Assembly: GCA_036426205.1 (NCBI GenBank)
Contig: CM071579.1
Location: forward strand, 18,194,463 to 18,258,462
Direction of reading: 5' to 3'
From: Ascaphus truei
Lineage: Eukaryota; Chordata; Amphibia; Anura; Ascaphidae
Length of the DNA stretch: 64,000 nucleotides
The position numbers and the translations under genes are program-made. Below are positions 1-11,150 of the stretch, piece by piece. Under the pieces are notes generated by a model, which made no database searches, was not told where the DNA came from, and saw nothing but the letters and a program-made list of their open reading frames with translations. Within the stretch, counting starts at the first letter, position 1. Each line of letters starts with the position of its first letter.

Positions 1-227
1 AGAATAATGAGTAGTTAGAACTAGAGCTGGGCGACATTGTTACCAAGATTTAATCCGAAGATGGATTGGGCAGTAACACATTCAGACAGATGCTCCTGAA
101 TCCGCCATGATTGGATTTTATGTTCAATTCTATTGCGGGTTTTACAAACGTTGAATCCGCGCTCGCATGTGCTAAGCCCCTCCCATTTCCGAATCCCAAG
201 AACACAACTTGGGCTGCGGCCAGGCAG

Positions 228-489
228 AGGTGCGCTGGCACTCGTGCCCTGCACCCTGCTCGGCCGGGCGATTCGTGGGGGCGTGGCCATGATGTCACGG
301 AGCTGGTTCGCCCTCATTGGGCGAACCGCTCACGTGACGCGCTTGCGAGTGGCAAATTCAAATTTGCTTTCTTTGAGCGCCGATTGGGCGCAGGCGCTCG
401 CTCACGCTGGCCATACACATTGCCGCAATGTGTTTCATCGCGGCCGGCGTGAGCGCGACCGCCCACTCAGCACCACCCTGGACAAGGCC
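228..489. mobile_element. GC-rich MITE fragment, Harbinger-like family
   Basis: CpG-rich block in AT-rich surroundings. It carries the phrase gcgaaccgctcacgtgacg, close to phrases in the elements at 20.6, 41.6 and 56.2 kb (gcgaaccagct, cgtgacgtca). The right end reads ggacaaggcc followed by TTA, fitting a GGCC terminus next to a 3-bp TWA target site. I could not find the left terminus, so the left boundary is approximate. The family assignment (PIF/Harbinger) is inferred from the better-bounded copies. Confidence 0.4.
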
Positions 490-492
490 TTA

Positions 493-1284
493 GACCTGAG
501 GCTGAAACTCTATGTATCCTCCTCCCAGAACTCACTTTTTAAAAAAAAATCTGCATTCAAATTTATGCCTATTAGAATGCAAATTTCCAACGATAAAATA
601 CAACAAAGAAAGAATTAGCGTTTTTGAGACTGAGCCACGAAAATCCACAACTGAAAGGAACTTGCAAATTCGAGGTGTATTCGAATTTGAGAAAAGAATT
701 GACCCATCTCTAGTAAGAAGGACAGAAGACACAAGTGACTGAAGAAGTTCTCTGTGCTACGGAATATTTGTGTCTGTAAAATTCTATGTGCAATGCTGTG
801 AAAGATTTATACAATTATAATGATCTATTATATGATGTCCGTGATGTATGTTGAACGTTACATGGTAGAATTTCCAGATATGATTGGTTCTTGTCCCAAA
901 TAACATACTGTCATCATAAGGCCATGAAAATAGTCAGTATTTTTATAATCTGGCACACAAACAGTTAACTTGAGTTACATCTTTAAAGCACATGTATTGT
1001 TTTAAATGGAGTCAGGACCTGGCCTGGGTTTCTGTGTTTGTCTAGAAGTGTGGTTATCTGGGTGCAAGCTGGCCTGGGAAAGTCGGGTGATTAAAACATG
1101 GAGTCACAACTCTCTTTGACAGTGGAAATAAGCAAAATCCCTTGTAATGTAATTTAAAAAGAGATTCCTCCAGTGAGGAGTGAAAGCAAGAGGGCGTGGC
1201 CAGGAAGACATTCTAGATGTTTGTGTAAATTTACTAATAATAAAATATCATGGATCTGATATTATTTGCAGGTATTACAAAATA
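493..1284. other. unassigned AT-rich DNA
   Basis: I see no repeat family shared with the rest of the window, no credible coding frame and no splice-framed exon here. Short poly-A and AT-rich runs only. Confidence 0.5.
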
Positions 1285-1466
1285 CAAGCGGTTATCCGAC
1301 GGAATCCATTTTGGAAAATAATCTAAGATAGTGAAAGTGTCATAAAGCAAATCCAATGTTAATGAGCGGTGGTGCATGATGGATAATCCGTTCCGCAGCA
1401 TGCATTGCGACGTGTCGGATACTCCGTTTGTTGTGAGGTGATACGATGGATAGCGAGAACTGACTG
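1285..1466. mobile_element. Tigger-like (pogo/mariner) MITE, diverged
   Basis: Bounded by TA on both sides. Its interior matches the better copy at 25.95 kb: ggttatccgacgg near the left end, gatagcgagaactgactg at the right end. The left terminus has decayed relative to the CAGGCAGACCTCGG terminus of that copy. About 180 bp, no coding capacity, so a non-autonomous element. Tigger elements typically begin CAGGCATACCTCG and duplicate TA, which is the basis for the family call. Confidence 0.6.
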
Positions 1467-1468
1467 TA

Positions 1469-2323
1469 TATCGTTGAAAACGTTTGGAATCAGACAAATT
1501 AAAAGATACCAAATAATCCATGATTATGAGGGTGCAAAGGGCAGATATCTGTTTTCTCATACCCAAGTAGAAGTTATGTTGGCAGAGGTGGTGTCCACAA
1601 GTGTATTTTAATGATACCGATGCAACCTTGAAGTTGGCATGCTTGTAGGTATTATACAAAGAAAGATATGGGACATTTTTCATACTCAGGCAGTTTTTTG
1701 GGACTCAAAAAGAAAAATATATATTCTCTCTCCAAGGTGTCACTGGAGACTGAGGGGGAGTTCCGGATATGCCCCAGAAGGTGGGCTTATTCAGTTTCAA
1801 TTCAGGGGTGCTGATGATAAAAATCATGCATTTGTGATATGAAGGTAGAATTTAACCAATGCCATGACACAGAATTTTTTTCCAACTCAAGACCCTTAGA
1901 GAAACCTAATACAGTATGTGTGGTAATGTATGTTAGGAAATGTCTTTTTCCAACTGTTTGTTTATTTAGAGATTTAATTGGGGGTACAAAAAGAAAAAGG
2001 GCAACGGGAAATATGAACATCCATTGAGTTACATAAAATGACATTTTGAACTAAAGCATATTTAGGGTGGGGAGCACATGACATGGGGGGTAACCAACAG
2101 TATTTACGGGAAAGAAAAAAAAATAGGGGGAAAACATGACCATTTCTGGGCCCATTAGCCCACCTGCGACTACGCTAAACCTTATTCCCAGACACTACGG
2201 GTCAGAACCTGCATTGCTGCTGTACACTTTTTAATGTAAGACAGAGAATCCCAATGCTACATCCAACATGACAAATCATATAGTTAAATATTTATCTGTA
2301 CTTTTCTCATAAGTGAGGGTCAC
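1469..2323. other. unassigned DNA
   Basis: No recognisable gene, RNA or repeat family. Contains A-rich runs and a short GGGG-rich stretch near 2.07-2.13 kb. Confidence 0.4.
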
Positions 2324-2571
2324 TTAGTTAAATTCTTTGGCTAAAGCATTGTAAGTTGCAGAGCACGCCATGGTGTGACCTCTTTCTGCAAGTCCTAACA
2401 CTATCTCTGCAAACGTTCTCTTTACCTCTCTGACATGGGATCCGACAGGGATCTCCTCAAACTCACTCTTGACCACGGATAGATGTTTTTGGCTGAATCT
2501 GGACGTGCTGCCCAGGGACGTGCTGTTGCAGCCCGCACAAAGATCTAGCCGTTCCAGAAATGTATTGGTCT
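2324..2571 (-). CDS. candidate 3'-terminal coding exon, product unknown
   Basis: An open frame of about 82 codons ends in TAA. Unlike most open frames here it is not low complexity, is not in a recognised repeat, and reads as balanced protein with mixed charged and hydrophobic residues (for example EVKRTFAEIVLGLAERGH). A possible splice acceptor, ccagcag followed by AGACC, lies at its 5' edge near 2,572, but the pyrimidine tract is weak. I do not recognise the protein. It could be the last exon of a host gene on the minus strand, a decayed transposon fragment, or chance. No polyadenylation signal was identified with confidence. Confidence 0.3.
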
Positions 2572-2712
2572 CTGCTGGATAATGCATTGAGATATGGCTC
2601 CCTTCATGTATTCAATAAATCTACTATCGCTTATTCCTGGAGAGTGCTACGGAATTCTTTTTACCTTATACTTACTGGACTTGCTGGTGATCCTTGTCCC
2701 CCTGCCCGCACC

Positions 2713-2955
2713 CAGTGCCGTCTTAACGCATGGGCACGCTGGGCAGTTGTCTGGGGGCCCCACGAGCATAGGGGGCCCCCATGCTAATCAATGCACAGAC
2801 AAGAATTTAACACTAATTTTCCGATCACCCGCCTCAACATTCAAATCTCCCGCTAACTCGGTAGAAGGAGAAAAATGACAACTTGCAGCGGAGAGTTGGC
2901 GGGGCCCAGTGCACTGCTTTGCCCGGGGGCCTATAATGCTGTTAAGACAGACCTG
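2713..2955 (-). mobile_element. hAT MITE with perfect 8-bp target duplication
   Basis: Flanked by the direct repeat CCCGCACC at 2,705-2,712 and 2,956-2,963. The ends are inverted (cagtgccgtcttaacgc and ctgttaagacagacctg). It is the same family as 8,201-8,633, in the opposite orientation, sharing the internal phrase ttccgatcacccgcctcaac. 243 bp, no coding capacity. An 8-bp duplication with CAG..CTG ends is typical of hAT elements. Confidence 0.85.
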
Positions 2956-3355
2956 CCCGCACCCCACCACCTGTTAAGTACTTCATTTGATTTTTTTCTA
3001 CTGTGCTTTAAGTGTGCGGCGTTTCAAGTGACAGGTGGCAAGAAAGTCACTCCAAGTAAGCAAGAAGAGTTTGTAGTGAAACAGCCATGAAAGAAAGAGC
3101 TTGCATAGCATGACTACAAATCCTTGTGGAATAATTGCATTAAGGGTTCCTAATCTTGAATATCCCAATACAGTAGTGTCCAGATTCACTACTAAAGGAG
3201 AATTAAAATTGGTCATAAACAGAAAACATAGTTAATTGGGCATCTTATCCCAGCCCGTCACCATCCACTTGGGCCTGAACTGCACTCAAATGCCTTCCAC
3301 ACGTTACCACAGAAATGTCGCATCTTTCCGTTTCTATTGCACATAAAATAGGCTT

Positions 3356-3416
3356 TAACTCTTTCAGCACAGGACGGCTGCGCAAATCATAGCCCTTCCG
3401 GCACTGAAAGAGTTAT
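3356..3416. repeat. short hairpin element
   Basis: TAACTCTTTCAGCAC and ACTGAAAGAGTTA form inverted arms about 35 bp apart, with TTAA-like flanks. Small palindromic MITE or remnant. Confidence 0.45.
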
Positions 3417-3770
3417 TAACAGACGCAGAACATACTGTAGGCATTGAAACTGCAAATGCTGATTCAGCACTGAGCGCACAAAATAATATGAATTTTAGTC
3501 AAAGGCAATTTGGGAGTGATGTTCCTTACAAACGCCTTCTGATTAAAGCCGTAAAATTAATTTCAGCAAAGGTCATTTTTTTTCTGTAAGTGAAGAAGGG
3601 CAATGTAATGGGATTTCATTAAGTATTCCCCTCGGCAGCAGTTTGTGCCGCTCCTGGGTGCATTACAATTCTGCTGTGTAGTGACATATCGCCCATCGTA
3701 AGCGGCCGTCATTTGTCTGTCTGAGGTGCGGCACAGGCCCCCCGGGCTCTCATCTTTCCAGGAATGGTAA
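3417..3770. other. repeat-free stretch, possible conserved non-coding element
   Basis: Non-repetitive within the window, with AT-rich homeodomain-like cores (ttaatttcag, attaaagccg) and balanced complexity. Nothing coding. The suggestion of conservation is only an impression from composition and needs alignment. Confidence 0.2.
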
Positions 3771-3789
3771 CCGGCTGGAAACCGGGCAC

Positions 3790-3955
3790 CCTATGTATGT
3801 ACGTATATCTTTTATTTATATAACGGGACATAATAATGCAACACGTAGTGGGAATAAAGCGCTTCAGACAGAAACGTAGCATTAAGGAAAGGAGTCCCTT
3901 GCCCCGCAGAGCTTACAATCTAAGTGGTAAGTAGGGAGAGCTTACGGAGACCGTA
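3790..3955 (-). repeat. SINE/LINE 3'-tail type repeat, reverse orientation
   Basis: Shares ccttgccccgcagagcttacaatctaag with 19,512-19,700 (ccctgccccgaagagcttacaatctaag), along with a leading tttatttatat/gcgct-type tail. Orientation minus, judged from the attgtaagctct phrase of the SINE at 5,065. Confidence 0.6.
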
Positions 3956-4274
3956 GGAGGATGTTCTGGTAAATGCGTCTGCAAGGGCTCACGGGCGGTC
4001 AGCGTCGGCGCGATGGCGATGCCTGTGCGGTTACTGAGGCCCGTTGCTCTTCCCCACGAAATTCGAACCAGGTTTTTGGGGAGGGGTGTCATAGACTTTT
4101 AGTGGAGTTAACATTTGGGGATTTTTTCTTGTTCCTGGTACTCCGCGCTGAATATGGAGTTTAACACATCTGCAGTTTGTTGGTTTGCCTTACAAACCAA
4201 TATTTAACAAATCCATACAACCTCCTTCAAATCAAACTGTTAAAGCGGGGGGGTGGGGGGGTGGGGGGGTGGGG
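3956..4274. other. unassigned DNA
   Basis: No recognised feature, apart from a G-run near 4,250-4,272 adjoining the next MITE. Confidence 0.4.
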
Positions 4275-4452
4275 CGCAACTCAAGTCTTCAAGCCCCACC
4301 CAACAGGAAGCTTTTCAAGATATTCCTGTTCAGGACAGGTGGCTCAATCATGATTGAGCCGCCTGTGCTGAAGCATAGATATCCTGAAACCCCGACCTGG
4401 TGGTGGTGGGGGGGGGAGGGGGTCTTGAGGACTGGAGTTGGCGACTCCTGTG
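4275..4452. mobile_element. hairpin MITE (CTCAAGGGCC family)
   Basis: Two inverted arms: caggtggctcaatcatga, then ttgagccgcctgtgctgaag, with outer ends reading gtcttcaagcc and cttgaggactggagttgg. The same element recurs at 49.25, 51.25, 59.74, 61.41, 63.14, 63.49 and 63.66 kb. It would fold into a near-complete hairpin. This copy has G-run expansion in its right arm. Confidence 0.75.
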
Positions 4453-5064
4453 TTAAACAAGAAACAAAGAAGTCCAGAGCAGCATCCAATGTGACAAAAA
4501 TACACAGTGAAATACCGATATATCTTTTGAAAAAGCGGCATTTAGTTTAACCCTTTGGCCAAAGCGTATAAGCCTGCGAGCCACTGTCAAGGCATGACCA
4601 TAATATCACAGACTCCTGTGTTAAACAATATATTGCAACCACTGGACTGCAGCTACAACAAGCCGAACGCTGGGCAGGAATCTGCATGAAACATCTCATT
4701 CATCACCCTAAACAGAATGACTCGGGAGGCGAAGGCTCCCCCCCCCCAGTTACTCATTTTTATGAGACAGACTTCCCTGCAATCAGTGAGACCGATTTAG
4801 CGCATAGTGTGGCTCTGCTATAACTAATAGCAGGATTGACTGTATATCCTCTTTATGGCGGTTCATCCCCCCCCCCCCCCCAACCCCCTAACTTAATTTC
4901 AATGCAGTGAGATCATTACAGTCTTTTTTTAATCTGATATTCTGAGAAAGAGATTTGTGGGACAACCGTCTGGTCACCGTCACCCCAGCATTCACAGAAC
5001 ATGGCACATAAAGCTTGGCCCCCTGCAGATGCACTTACCAGAACTCCCTCCTACTGTCTCTGTA
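4453..5064. other. unassigned DNA with C-runs
   Basis: Contains a direct repeat of gactcctgtgttaaacaa (4,442 and 4,610) and poly-C runs near 4,740 and 4,868. No gene seen. Confidence 0.4.
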
Positions 5065-5262
5065 TGTTCTCCCTACCTACGAATTAGACTGTAAGCTCCT
5101 CGGAGCAGGGACTCCTCTTCCTTAATGTCTAAAGCACTTTTTCCCATGATCTGTTATTTATATTATCTGTTATTTATTTGATTACCACATGTATTACTGC
5201 TGTGAAGCGCTATGTACATTAATGGCGCTATATAAATAAAGACATACAATACAATACAACAG
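5065..5262 (+). repeat. SINE-like repeat
   Basis: Carries ttagactgtaagctcctcgg, gagcagggactcc, ctgtgaagcgctatgtac and a tail ggcgctatataaataaag followed by acatacaatac. The second copy at 55,582-55,765 matches throughout. Dispersed short retroposon; no A/B box head is visible in this part, so it may be the 3' portion of a LINE-mobilised SINE. Confidence 0.75.
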
Positions 5263-5341
5263 GGGGGGGGGGGGGGGAGTCATTTACAGTACCACTTCTC
5301 TGCCAGAAGGTGGAACACAAGTAGGTATGTATGTGTGTGTG

Positions 5342-5945
5342 TGTAACCCCTTTCCCCCCACCCTAGGGGAGATTTGGTTCTTGTTATCGGGTGTAGTGCT
5401 GCTCACCTGTAGGCTCTTAGGATTCAGATCTTCCGCCGATTGTATTGGTGATAAACAGGACAGGCTTTTGGATCGTATCTTCTTTCGCTTTGGTGCAGCG
5501 CCTCCATCCAACAGGGTCTATCGTAAATAGGTGCAGCCCCTGCAGGAACACTCTCTTCCCTCCCCCCCCCCTGAATAACTGCATCCTCAGGCAGGAGCAA
5601 AACAACCGGTAGTCTTTAATCAGCATCACATCACAGCATAGGTAGTATTGCTTTGTCCCTGGAGTCAACCCGAGGAGCTTGTGGCTCCAGGAGTCTCTCC
5701 TTAACTCCCCTACTCCGTGGTGGAGTAAGGAGTAACAGCTTGCACTCCCCTGCGGGAGGGGACACGAACAACAACTTGATCCCTGGCTCAACAACTAGAG
5801 AGCACACCCTCGTCCCCCAAAGGGGACAGCAAAAGGCAGAACCAATACTGCCTCAAGAACAACTCTAAATTCTGCTGCAGACCCTTTTTGTTACCAGGGG
5901 AGGGTCCCAGATCGCAGCCCCGGTAGTGGGCAGTACATCGGCCTC
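5342..5945 (-). mobile_element. LTR fragment of the GGAGGCGCTGC superfamily
   Basis: Begins tgtaacccctttccccc like the other minus-strand LTR copies and carries the box gcagcgcctcca near 5,498. No matching right terminus was found before the DNA transposon at about 5,948, so it is probably truncated there. Confidence 0.55.
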
Positions 5946-6072
5946 GGTAGGGTAGCCAGGTGGTTTGTCCAAAAATACTGGACACAATGGTGAAAGGTGC
6001 GACGCGCGAGAATCGCTGGTGGGGAAGAATGTTATTTATAAAGGACCTGACTGTTACGCAATTTTTTTTCTA

Positions 6073-6256
6073 AATCTCACTCCAAGTATTCACCAATTTG
6101 CACCAATTTATATTCTGTTTCGTAAAATATCTGGGGAGGGGTCTTGAGTGGGAGGGAGTGAGAGTGGGATGGTGAGGGAGGGAGAGCCCTTTTGAGGATT
6201 TTTTTAGGAAATAGACTATGAAATGGTGCAAATTGGTGCATGCTTGGAGTGAAATT
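6073..6256. mobile_element. foldback MITE
   Basis: Arms of about 37 bp: ctcactccaagtattcacc at the left and the inverted ggtgcatgcttggagtgaaa at the right, each continuing into aatttgcacca or its complement. Nested in the larger element. Confidence 0.65.
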
Positions 6257-6371
6257 GATAACAAATGACGTATTGGTCAGATTATTTATAAATAACTGAC
6301 CTGCAGTCGTACTGTACATGGCGAGCAATACTGATCTTAATGCTGTTCCTACAAATTCCAAGATTGTTGCT

Positions 6372-6645
6372 CCCCTCCTCATCCTCTCTCTCTCTCCCTT
6401 ATCCTCTTACCCTACCACCCACCTCATCCTCTCAACCCCTCATCCTCTCACCCGCCTCCCTTCATCCTCTCATCCCCCCTCCCTTAATCCTCTCATCAAC
6501 CATCCCCTCATCCTCTCTCACCCCCCTCCCTTCATCCTCTCTTACCCCCCTCCCTTCATCTTCTCTCACCCCCCTCCCTTCATCCTCTCATCCCTATCCC
6601 TTCATCCTCTCTCACCCCCTCCTTTCATCCTCTCACGCCCTCCCT
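6372..6645. repeat. CT-rich minisatellite
   Basis: Irregular tandem copies of catcctctcacccccctccc, about 20-22 bp each. The frames reading through it are artefacts of the repeat. Confidence 0.85.
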
Positions 6646-6893
6646 GGATTTCCCAGAGCAGGAAGAGAGCAGGGCTGTTGCTAGGGGGCTGGGCAGCTTC
6701 CTCCACCCTGATTGGCTGTAGCTGGGTAAGGCAACCAATTAGGAGGTCTCAGGAGCCTGAGGGTGGGGCCAAGGAGAGGAGGAAACAGCATGGAGCAGAG
6801 AGCATAGAGAGAGGTGTGTGTGTGTGTGTCGTGTGTGTCTCGCACCTTTCACCATTGTGTCCAGTATTTTTGGAGAAGCCACCTGACAACCCT

Positions 6894-7761
6894 AAGTGTT
6901 GTGTGCGTATAGATTACAGAAAGAGCTTAGGACCAGAGTTTGTTTAGTAAGAAGCTCTTTATTTATGGAGAAGTTCTGTCCTGGTTCACTGGTCAACGTC
7001 CTTAAGAAATATAAAGCTTGCTTGGGTGCTCGCTCCTTTTGGAGCCATACACACATTTTCACACCGGTTTCAAACTTTATCGATCACCGGGACACAACAC
7101 GAACGTCAAGTTTTATCAACTCCCGGTTATCATGCAAATCCACAGATTCTCCATCGATGGAACATGAGAAGAAGAATGCAGTGAGTGTAAAATAAACATG
7201 GACTGGATCACATATCCATTTCCCCCCCCCCACCCCCCCCCCCCCCCGCATGCATAAAAATGAAATACCGGTATTACAATTTGAAGAAAATCTTGTTCCC
7301 ATTTGTTTCATACTTGTGTTTCCGTCCCCATCTGGAAGAGAAGAGGAAACTGACCCCCCCCCCCCCCCTGTTTTGTGATGCAAGGTGTTATAATATTCAG
7401 CATCTATGGTGACACCTTCTGACACTAGAAAACATCTTCAAGTGAATGGGCTGAAAGGGGTCTTACAAAGTAGCCCTGTTTAGTTAACATGGCCCTACAT
7501 CCCATTGGAGCCAGTGAGACTGTCACAATTTACACTACAATAGGCACAGTGTATAACATGGCAAACTGTTACAGCACAGATCAGGGCCCTTCCTAAAGGT
7601 GCTATTGCTATCCCACATCGTCGGCCAGTTCAATTTCTTAGGGAAGTCTTTGTCGAACAAGTGTTTTCTTTCCCCTTATCCCACCCTGTCCTAATCAGAG
7701 ACCCAATAAAGATATGGGGGAGGTGAGGAGGGGGGGACTCTGGCTGTACAAGCACTCGCTG
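6894..7761. other. unassigned DNA with poly-C runs
   Basis: C-runs at about 7,220-7,248 and 7,352-7,369. No gene or known repeat recognised. Confidence 0.4.
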
Positions 7762-7842
7762 ACCACACAGGGACATCACCACACAGTGACATCACCACAC
7801 AGTGACATCACCACACAGTGACATCACCACACAGTGACATCA
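7762..7842. repeat. 16-bp minisatellite
   Basis: Five near-identical tandem copies of gacatcaccacacagt. Confidence 0.95.
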
Positions 7843-8192
7843 CATGAAATGCAGACAAAGGAAATCAAACTCGTCTCAAGTCTGACTTTAAAACATACAT
7901 AAAAAATACTCATAGGGGTAAAAAAAAAGGTATCAATTACCCAGATGAGACTCCTTAAACATGTCACAGGAATTAGTCAACTTTGGTCCAAGGAGATATT
8001 TCCCCGTTAATATGTGCAGCACTACGTTCCCTGTGTTACTATACAGTTTGGTTATTGTAGCTTTATCTTTTAAACAAGCCTTGTCATATATTTTTCACCA
8101 GCATTTTACCCCGAGGGATCCTGTCTTTTCACTTTTATTCCTGAAACACCTGCTTGCCCAATCAAAGCCTTATAACCCCTTTTAAAATATCT
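7843..8192. other. unassigned DNA
   Basis: AT-rich, nothing recognised. Confidence 0.4.
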
Positions 8193-8200
8193 GCTGTACC

Positions 8201-8633
8201 CAGGGCCGTCTTAACAGCATTATAGGCCCCCCGGGCAAAGCAGCGCCCTGGGCCCGGCCTACACAACCACTCGCAGGAATAAAAATGGAAATTATCCATA
8301 AAATAAACTTATATTTATTGGTACCTCCAACAAAACCGTTAATTGCCTCCCGCGAATCCTTTACAGTATTCTGCTTCCATAACATTGCAAGCAATAAAAA
8401 CGGCCACATTTCTCTTGCGAATGCAGACACGCCGACTCTCCGCTACAAGTCGTCATTTTTCTCCTTCTACCGAGTTAGCGGGAGATTTGAATGTTGAGGC
8501 GGGTGATCGGAAAATTAGTGTTACATTCTGGTCTGTGCATAGATTAGCATGGGGCCCCTGTGCTCGTGGGGCCCCTATGCTCGTGGGGCCCCCAGGCAAC
8601 TGCCCAGCGTGCCCATGCGTTAAGACGGCCCTG
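8201..8633 (+). mobile_element. hAT element, non-autonomous, 8-bp target duplication
   Basis: Begins cagggccgtcttaacagc and ends gcgttaagacggccctg, giving terminal inverted repeats of about 14 bp. Flanks gctgtacc (8,193-8,200) and gcagtacc (8,634-8,641) match at 7 of 8 positions. Same family as 2,713-2,955 and 56,771-58,568. No transposase remains. Confidence 0.85.
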
Positions 8634-8641
8634 GCAGTACC

Positions 8642-9766
8642 ATCCAATAGAAGTAATACGAGTGAGGCCTGTGGGATATACATGCTTAATTCATGTTTCC
8701 CCATCAACAATGGAAATGTAAAACAAAGAAACATACTGTAGAATGTTAGATATTGAATAAGTGCTTTAATAGTCCGTGAGTTCCCCCTTTATTTAGTTGA
8801 GGGGGGGGGGGGTGAGGCTGTTTCTATAAATGTACAAACAGGTCGGAAAGGTGAACGTCTCCAAAATAAAATGAAATTCAAGAGCGGGGTGTAACGCGTC
8901 GTTACAAAATGGTTCTTCGCAAGAGCAATCTAAGGGGCAAAAAAAGGAAACAATTACAATAAATCAGTATCATCATTGCGCACTTATTTGGATAAACAAA
9001 ACACGCCCCTAGCGAGCTAATGAATATCATTATCGCACGACTTTCCCGGATCATAATATTCATGGGCTCATTAATCGTTTAGTTGGCGTTTGTTTTAACC
9101 GCCAGGAAAAATACTATTTTGCTTCTGAACACAAGAGGTTGATTCTGTTTGACAAAAGAGGGTAATTTTTACACACACAATGCCAGGATTGGCGATAAAA
9201 ATCCAAAAAGGCTTGGTAAATTAAACTGGCCCCATTGTATGGCTCCCCCCGCCCAATGCATCAGCTTAACAACTTGATACCCACTTCTAGGCTCTGTTCT
9301 TCTTATAGTTAAAGATAAAGCAGGTCATGTTAGATTTCATTCCTTTTAGCCTAACACAATGATTCCCACATTGCAGCAGTGGAATTTCCCTCCCTACAAA
9401 CACATGTGTTTCCTATGAAAAAGTTGTCATCACTTTGCAGTTCTACTTGTTGTGGCCAATTATTATGTATCTGTCTGTTTATTTATTCATGTTTTCTGAT
9501 TTTTTTTTTGTTGGTCAATTAGGTTTTTGACCAATCAGAAAGCAGCTATTTTTTTTTCCAGAGCTACCAATAAGCGACAACCCCTCCCCGGTGGGAAGAA
9601 AGGGGAGGGAAGGATTAGCTAGGGACGTCGTGAATCTGTATCTTCGCCCCTCATCTTGTTCTTGCCAGGAAAAGTCACTGAAATAGTCACGTAGTGGATT
9701 ATTAAAAAATGCATTTTCTTAGCTCTAATTATTTCACAAGTGTGTGTGTCTATGTGTATATGTATG
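8642..9766. other. repeat-poor DNA, possible conserved non-coding element at 8,960-9,130
   Basis: G-run at about 8,802-8,813. Between 8,960 and 9,130 the sequence is free of the window's repeat families and rich in TAAT/ATTA cores (gctaatgaatatcattat, ggctcattaatcgttt), as developmental enhancers often are. This is compositional evidence only. The rest is unassigned. Confidence 0.25.
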
Positions 9767-10585
9767 TGTAGCCCATCTACCCCTACCCCTAAGTGAGATT
9801 GGGGTGGGTAAGCCTTCTCCTGGCTACGCTGTGTGATGGTGCATTCCTGTAGGTAACAGGAGGGCTGAGTGCTCCACGGTGGTGTGGGGAGAAACAGGAC
9901 AGGGGACAAGTTACCTGGGTCTCAGTGGGTGTAGCGCCTCCAGCCAGCAGGGATCCTCTGTGGTTGTTCAGGGGATGGGCCCCTACTGACATTCCTCCAT
10001 ACAACAGAGACAGTTACAGACAGCATTGTCTTTTCTGATGTTTATTGTAGTCAGTTGACCACAACAGAGAGGCAGACATTCTTCATAGTTGTATGTTATT
10101 AATTGCAGATCATTGCCCTGCACCAAGTCTTAGGCCCAGCTCAGGCCTGTTGTATTCCTCCTCCATCTCCTAGTCAGAGCCCTGACTCAGGCCTACTCCT
10201 CTTCCCTCCCATCCCCTCATGGGTGGGAGGAAGAGACTCCTCTCTTCTCTTATAACTCCATCCTCTCTCAGAACTGGACTGAACTCTCAATTTGAGGTAA
10301 TGTCAGAATTGATAACCTTTGAGGAGTGTCTGTAACTCTGACTCATAGCAATCCAGATCTGGATACTGATTGGAACACACCCTGTATGTGAGGGTCTATC
10401 AATATCCACCCCTTAGATTGACATTCTCAGAAGTTGCTAGGCCCGCCCTTGGATACTGATTACATCATTCAAGGCTGTAATACACACACAGGCCTACAGA
10501 AGGAATTAACATTTCCATTGCCTGCACTAACAGGACTGACACTGGAAAGGCCAAGGAAAAATAAATAGCTGCCTGGAGGCTAGGC

Positions 10586-10589
<4 letters not shown>
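9767..10589 (-). mobile_element. solo LTR with 4-bp target duplication
   Basis: Starts TGTAGCCC and ends GGCTATA (decayed from TACA). Flanked by TATG at 9,763-9,766 and 10,590-10,593. Carries the superfamily box gtagcgcctccag near 9,939 and, on the minus strand, an acaataaaca polyadenylation-type signal near 10,038, which sets the orientation. Its right third matches the LTR inside the L1 at 32,854-33,190. Confidence 0.85.

Positions 10590-10590
<1 letters not shown>

Positions 10591-10676
<86 letters not shown>
10591..10676. repeat. (TG)n(TA)n microsatellite
   Basis: About 29 TG units followed by about 12 TA units. Confidence 0.98.
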
Positions 10677-11150
10677 GAATAGACGATACAGTTCTGTGGC
10701 TAACGAAATGCCTTTATTTGTGGCAAGTAAAAAAAGGGCAGTTGGACAGATTATAATCAAGCTGAGTCTCTCACTCTCAGCTTGTGCCCCCGATCAATAG
10801 TTGTCCACATTAGGTTTTAGATTTTAATCTTGTTTGAAAGTCTGCTGCAGGTTAAACTCAACGCACTGCTCCGTGTATCGGCGTCTGCTCTCCCTGGCAG
10901 CCGAACACCTCCGCGTCACGTGTCCTCCTTCCGATCTCGCGAGATCTCGCCTGCACACTCGCACGCTTCCAAAACTTCTTTGTCTCACTCGGGGCTCTCT
11001 GTCCTCCTCACTCCTCCTACTGCACGGCTGCCAGTCACTAATCACCCGACGTTTCACCGACAAGGCTTCTTCAGGGGTTAATGTTGGCATTATCGGTCCC
11101 TACCCTATTTATGGGCACCTCCCAATTCCTATTGATTCTCATAAGCACTG
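10677..11150 (-). mobile_element. hammerhead-bearing arm, Penelope-like type
   Basis: Read on the minus strand, it begins near the hammerhead motif (11,044-11,079) and continues through a GC-rich segment sharing ggacacgtgacgcgga with the plus-strand arm at 12.4-12.7 kb. The two arms are therefore related and inverted around the AT-rich array between them. No reverse transcriptase is present. Boundaries are approximate. Confidence 0.55.
11044..11079 (-). ncRNA. hammerhead ribozyme-like motif 1
   Basis: Minus strand: CTGAAGA core (11,068-11,074), one extra A, stem II GCC/GGT, GAAA (11,052-11,055), then CGTC, with predicted cleavage after that C. Stem I is ACCC before the core and GGGT after the cleavage site, fully complementary. 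Stem III would be only AC/GU, too short for a monomer but self-complementary, as in dimer-type hammerheads. The extra A between core and stem II departs from the strict consensus. Confidence 0.6.

Larger units (their letters stand above)
5948..6893. mobile_element. AGGGTTGCCA-type DNA transposon with foldback arms
   Basis: The left end (gtagccaggtggtttgtcc, then aaaatactggacacaatgg) is the reverse complement of the right end (ccattgtgtccagtattttt, then ggagaagccacc). Other copies (58.68, 60.17 kb) carry this sequence only at one end, so this copy has acquired an inverted duplicate. It contains a nested foldback MITE and a CT-rich minisatellite. Boundaries are approximate. Confidence 0.6.

Noticed and set aside
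6318..6947. 209-codon Ser/Pro/Leu frame
   Set aside because: CT-rich minisatellite in a transposon.
10527..10800. Frames rich in His/Thr or Cys/Val
   Set aside because: TG/TA microsatellite read as protein.
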